Below are positions 59,381 through 64,000 of a stretch of DNA of 64,000 nt, piece by piece. Each line of letters begins with the position of its first letter. Within the stretch, counting starts at the first letter, position 1. The DNA lies in assembly GCA_039619475.1 (NCBI GenBank), contig CM077115.1:501911352-501975351 (forward strand). The letters are read 5' to 3'. The notes beneath the pieces are model-generated. The model searched no databases. It had not been told where the DNA came from and worked only from the letters and a program-made list of their open reading frames with translations. This DNA is from Icerya purchasi (Eukaryota; Arthropoda; Insecta; Hemiptera; Monophlebidae). Position numbers and translations under genes: made by a program.

Positions 59381-59998
59381 ATTAACTGATATGATAACAA
59401 TGGATAGATGACATGTATCGAAATTCTAATAAGTTTATATTATTTGAACTATTATTGTTTATATATCTAAATCGGCGATTTACTTTACTAAATTTTATTG
59501 TATAAGTAATTTTGTTATTGCTATGTTTGTAATACTTAGAAATACTTATGTTTATAGTTTTTGTGCAGACTCTATTGGTGCTTTTCATTTTGAAAAATAT
59601 TTACAAATGTTACGTCGTGATATGAGATGTAAGAAGAAGAAATAAATGAATATATAGTGCGATCTAGTGCAGTGAATTTTACTTCAAATAATGTTTTTTT
59701 GTTTTTAACTACAATTTATTTTCACGTGCAGCATAGTGATTTAAGATATAGAATGCTCAGTGTAATGTGATTTTATATAAATGCTTAATCATATCCCAGT
59801 TACTCAATCAAAGCCAAATATTATCTTCAGAAACGTAGTCAGATAAAATTTTACGCTTGCATTTGTAATTTCTAGGATTTGTTTTTATCGTTTCTGGTAA
59901 TAAGTTATATAGAATAGAACCCACATATCTAGCCTGCTTTCTAACATATTTATTGAAACACGGTAAGCTAGCCTTTTCTTGTACAGATGTTTTAGTAA

Positions 59999-60175
59999 TT
60001 AGAGATGCGCAAATCAACTCCGCCAGAGGAGTTGGATATATATGTGTCCTTTCTGACTGCGGATATATATCTGCTTCTCAACTCCAACTCCGATCGAGTT
60101 ATCTATATCCAGATAATCACACTCTTCGTTGAGTATTCAACTCCAACTCCGCGTGGTACTCCGAACGCACAAAGC
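59999..60175. repeat. Probable solo hAT-like end
   Basis: TAGAGATGCGCAAATCAACTC at 60000 resembles the (C/T)AGAGATGCGC start of some hAT families. It is followed by repeated CAACTCC(A/G) and GGAGTTGG motifs in both directions up to 60160, consistent with subterminal repeats. No matching right end or target duplication was found, so it may be a fragment. Confidence 0.4.
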
Positions 60176-61713
60176 AATTAAACGTCCTTGAACACGATGC
60201 GCATTTTCTTCGCGCAGTTCCGATTTACCGACAACGGATGAAAAACTCTTTCTCACATACATACTGTTTTCTGTTAAATAGGATATTTCTTATCTATAAG
60301 CATAGGAAGAAGAAACACGGGATGTTTAAAAAGTAGTTAGAGCCACCAAGCACCGCAGCTATATAAAACACAGCGATTCTCTAAATGATCTTCTGCGATG
60401 AAAACATTTAATAAAATAGTAAGTCTTTGATAATTTTTTGAATTCATTCTTGGACCGATAAAAGAAACTGACTGATTCTCTTACTTTTTTACACCAACGA
60501 TCACCTTTGAAATATTAGACTTAGACCGCTTACCCATACATCGGAAGATGTAAGCATAAATGAAATAATAGTATTGAACAAAATTATATATATTTACAAT
60601 AATATACGTTAACAATTTTACAAAAAGTACAGATTTATTACTGGCAGTTATCTACATAAAATCGTTAAACAGTTTCGTCGCAACAATAAGAGATACGCAA
60701 TCGTCGCTGGAACTTTAAACATTGAATGTTTTTGGTATATATAAAAAAAGAAAAAATTAATACTACGACAATGATTTTTGAAATCACGTTAGAATATACA
60801 AAAGAAGAGAAAAGAAGAAATAAAAATAAAATAAAATAAGACTTTCACAATATAATAAAAATAAGTACTAGTAAACATTTACACTGTACAAGCAAATATA
60901 ATAAAAACACTGAATAATAAAACATAACCTAGAATTAAACATTAATCTGCGTTTGTTAACATTATCTGAATAGTAGAAGAAAATTAAAAAAGAAAGTTCT
61001 ACAGTCTCATCGGAATTCGTACGTTTCTATTGTGTGCTCGACAATATGTTGCAATTTCAATGACTGATACCTACACAATTAATAATAAAATTATTAAGCT
61101 GGAATACTTTTTCCATATTAAATCGTAACATTGTTTCATTAATAAGGTTAATTATTTTACAACAAAGTTATAAATAAAATCGATTAAACATTAATATTAG
61201 GTCTAATGGGTATCGTTTTTTAAAAGGTACTTAATTTTTACGGAAAATAATTTGCTTCATTGTTTTTCTATTTCTATAGAAAAAACAAAGTTTTCATTAT
61301 TTCACAAGTTTAATTTTTCAATTTTTCCCCCCCAGATAGACAGACTTTAAAAAGCAGAACTTCAAAAGGAATTATGAAGTCCCGATCTAATGTGAGATTT
61401 ATGCAGAGTCCAAATAAAAATAAGCAAAAATCATTAATAAGAATCGAAAAAATGTTAGAGTTTCGCAATTACTTTTTATTCTAAATGTGATTATCAGACA
61501 TATTCCAAAAATCGTACCATTTAATAATCAACAGAAATATTTAAGTTGTAATATGCAACTGGGGCTTTTCCCCCCTTATTTCGGGATACTGTATATACAT
61601 ACGCATGGAAAATAAAACATCATTCATAAATGATACATACACATTTTTTCGTATAAGCACAGTAATAAAGTAGATGTATTAAAATTATTTTTATATATAT
61701 ATATATTATTTTA
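60176..61713. other. AT-rich DNA, nothing recognised
   Basis: No gene, transposon end or ordered repeat was recognised, apart from short A/T runs and a TA run at 61692-61706 beside the Mutator-type MITE. Confidence 0.45.
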
Positions 61714-62556
61714 GGTTCACGGACAAAAGTGCACATCGATTTGCAGAACAGGAGCTAACTTATTAATTTTTCCGTTCTCGGCAGTTGCATCATTTGTGAA
61801 AGGGTAAAACTGGACAGTTGTAAAGAATTTAAAATTCAAAAAAATTATCGGTAATCAACTTTCTATAACAAAGTAAAAATAATACAATTTTTTGTATGAT
61901 TCACTAATCATCTTTCTGAGTTTTTTGTTTGTTTTTTTTTTGTTTTTATACGTGTATTTATTTGTTAATAATCATAGTCTCTATTGAATATGGCCGGTAG
62001 GAAGTTACCGTATATAAAAAATAAAAGACCCACATTGTGAAAATTTAAAGAAAATCATTAAAAAACACCATATAACATTTTGTTATATAAGTTATACAGT
62101 ATAAAAAATGATTGTTTTTAAATTTTATGAATTCATGAATCGGTATTTTGCGTAATGCAACCCTCCCCCAACTTGGCATGCTTGGGACGCCCCTGAATAC
62201 ATTATTGATGCAAATTTTATTTTTTATATACGGTAACTTCCTAGCGGCCATAGTCACTAGAGACTATGATTATTAACAAACAAATACACGTATAAAAACA
62301 AAAAAAAACAAACAAAAAACACAGAAAGATGATTAGTGAATCATACAAAAAATTGTATTATTTTTACTTTGTTATAGAAAGTTGATTACCGATAATTTTT
62401 TTGAATTTTAAATTCTTTACAACTGTCCAGTTTTACCCTTTCACAAATGATGCAACTGCCGAGAACGGAAAAATTAATAAGTTAGCTCCTGTTCTGCAAA
62501 TCGATGTGCGCTTTTGTCCGATGCGTTTTTATCACGTGCGCTTTTGTCCGGTCACC
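61714..62556. mobile_element. Mutator-type foldback MITE, 843 bp
   Basis: The left end is GGTTCACGGACAAAAGTGCAC. The right end in reverse is GGTGACCGGACAAAAGCGCAC. A perfect 9-bp target duplication ATTATTTTA flanks them (61705-61713, 62557-62565). The arms of about 315 and 335 bp are inverted copies (for instance TTAATTTTTCCGTTCTCGGC and its complement) around a spacer of about 190 bp. The right arm carries a second copy of GTGCGCTTTTGTCC. GG-starting ends with a 9-bp duplication are the signature of Mutator-like elements. There is no coding capacity. Confidence 0.8.
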
Positions 62557-63430
62557 ATTATTTTAATATTTGATTTGATTATATTTATTAGAAATTAATT
62601 TTCTGAACCAAATTTGATCGAATTTTCTAATTGTGTGATTATTAGCGGAAAACAAATAAGCCGTTGTTAATTTCACTAAATTCCGGGACGCACCTTGGGA
62701 GTAATTAAAAATTAAAAAGAAATAATATACATAAAGCGTTGTTCTTATTGTTTATGTAAATTGTGAATATTTGTAATGTATTACAAATTTAAAAAAAAAA
62801 AAGAAGTTAAATCTATCGATTTTTTGAAATTATAATAGATATTATTAATCTGTCTGTGGTATTGTTTCAGAACTAGTCCCATTGCACTAAACGATAGAAC
62901 TTTTCGCCAGAGTATATAGGAATTCGACCAATTTCTGGTTCTTAGGTCACATATATTTTTCCTTTCAAGACAAATCTCTCCAGTGAATAAGTTCACCCCG
63001 TACTAGATGGCTAAAAAATCGAGGACACATTAAACGCAGTTGGTATTCCGTCGAGCTTTTAGCATAAAACCTAGTTTCCACAGAGACAATCATTTTCGAT
63101 TAGTATTTTCCTAATCAATTAAAATTTTCGCTTTCTTTTATTTTATTTCGAAACCTTTACCCTGGTTTCGTCAAAAACAGTTTTCAGCTCTCTCTTGCCG
63201 AATATCAAAAACACTGCGGTCTGCATATGTTAGATATTATATAGTTCTTCTACGAATTCGTATGTTACCAGGCCAGATATCGAATGCTTTCAGAAAAATA
63301 CTTTCTTTATATAATGGTTGGTCCAAAAATTTTGATTACAATCCTCGCACCGCGCGAAAATTAAGCTTGTAGCGTGCAATGTTTTACATTAATTCTGAAA
63401 ATTTCAGCTCGATAGCTTGAAATGGACGCT
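62557..63430. other. AT-rich DNA, nothing recognised
   Basis: No exon or transposon end could be supported here. TGGTTGGTCCAAAAATTTTG at about 63315 might be near the left end of the mariner relic that follows, but no partner is inside the window. Confidence 0.4.
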
Positions 63431-63439
63431 CGTACAGGC

Positions 63440-63988
63440 CATCCATGCAAAGTCGTATCAAAATCTGCCTAGATTCAGAGCGGGGTGAAAAAATTCGTGG
63501 TAACACATACAGTATCACCGTTGCAGATAAAAGAGCAACGTGGTTGAACAGTAGACACTCTGAACTAATGAAGGAAAAAAAAACAGTGCTGTTTAAAAGT
63601 TTTCTGCGTATGCACATTTGCTGTGTGTCAACGAAGTGATTTTCACATGAGATTTTTGATGCCAGTGTGTTTTCGTGAGAATGGGCACTGCGACAATGCT
63701 AAGCCGTATACGTCGAAACATAACGACCGAATTATTACGAAAACATAATATTGAGGTGTTGACACACCCTTCGTACAGTCCTGACGTCGCACCTTGTGAT
63801 TTTTGGCTCTTTCCAATATTCAAACAAGCCTGACGTGGCATAAGCAGTCCGCGCTTTTGATGACTTCCTTAAATGCGTTTCTTAGGTTGAGTTCGAGGAA
63901 AGTTTAAAGGTGAAATGGGTAGAAAACAAATGTTTGAAATATAAGCGACGATATTTTGAGAAAAATAAAAATGTAAACGACGACTGAA
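63440..63988 (+). pseudogene. mariner transposase C-terminal relic at the window edge
   Basis: The plus-strand frame reads LSRIRRNITTELLRKHNIEV, then LTHPSYSPDVAPCDFWLF, the conserved HPPYSPDLAPCDF block with the third catalytic Asp (about 63696-63815). It continues after a stop as FDDFLKCV, then EFEESLKVKWVENKCLKY and RRYFEKNKNVNDD, a typical mariner C-terminus ending at 63988. Upstream to 63440 an open frame lacks clear similarity. Two stops interrupt the recognisable part. Confidence 0.75.
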
Positions 63989-64000
63989 ATGTATATTAAA

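Noticed and set aside
63440..63841. Two overlapping frames on opposite strands as host genes
   Set aside because: The plus-strand sequence from about 63690 has mariner HP-x-YSPD-x-APCDF similarity; the minus-strand frame is its shadow.

Overview
The window is eukaryotic nuclear DNA, very AT-rich, with GT-AG introns, tRNA-derived SINE sequence, and non-LTR, hAT, Tc1/mariner, pogo and Mutator-type transposon relics. The mix of repeats and the protein sequences point to an arthropod, most likely an insect. I cannot name the order or species from sequence alone. Most open frames in the window are chance or transposon-derived; only two host genes can be built exon by exon.

Host gene 1 (3104-10168, minus strand) is a Tudor-domain gene that I call SMN-like (survival motor neuron family). 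Ten exons splice in frame to 375 codons. They contain an N-terminal segment resembling the SMN Gemin2-binding helix and three consecutive SMN-type Tudor domains. Each Tudor domain is encoded by a two-exon module with identical intron phases, followed by an acidic linker. The C-terminus (YG box in SMN) was not found in the remaining 3.1 kb. Host gene 2 (17192-41661, minus strand) is a complete 12-exon, 523-residue cytoplasmic aspartyl-tRNA synthetase (DARS1). Its introns hold many transposon relics.

Between the two genes (10169-17191) lie a Tc1 element with long inverted repeats (11462-13002) and a complex repeat cluster with a 27-bp minisatellite (about 13470-15990). Inside the synthetase introns are a mariner relic, a Mutator-type transposase relic, a Jockey relic, a Tigger relic, a hairpin MITE and a 2.6-kb foldback element whose arms are themselves tandem duplications (29006-31593).

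Upstream of the synthetase (41700-64000) no host gene was found. This part is layered mobile DNA: a hAT MITE, a Jockey relic, a SINE, a 10.9-kb hAT transposon with a perfect 8-bp target duplication, a smaller hAT and a 5.4-kb I-like LINE (perfect 13-bp target duplication) both nested in that transposon, a gypsy relic, a Mutator-type foldback MITE with a perfect 9-bp target duplication, and a mariner relic at the right edge. The strongest candidate for something previously undescribed is the triple-Tudor SMN-like gene.
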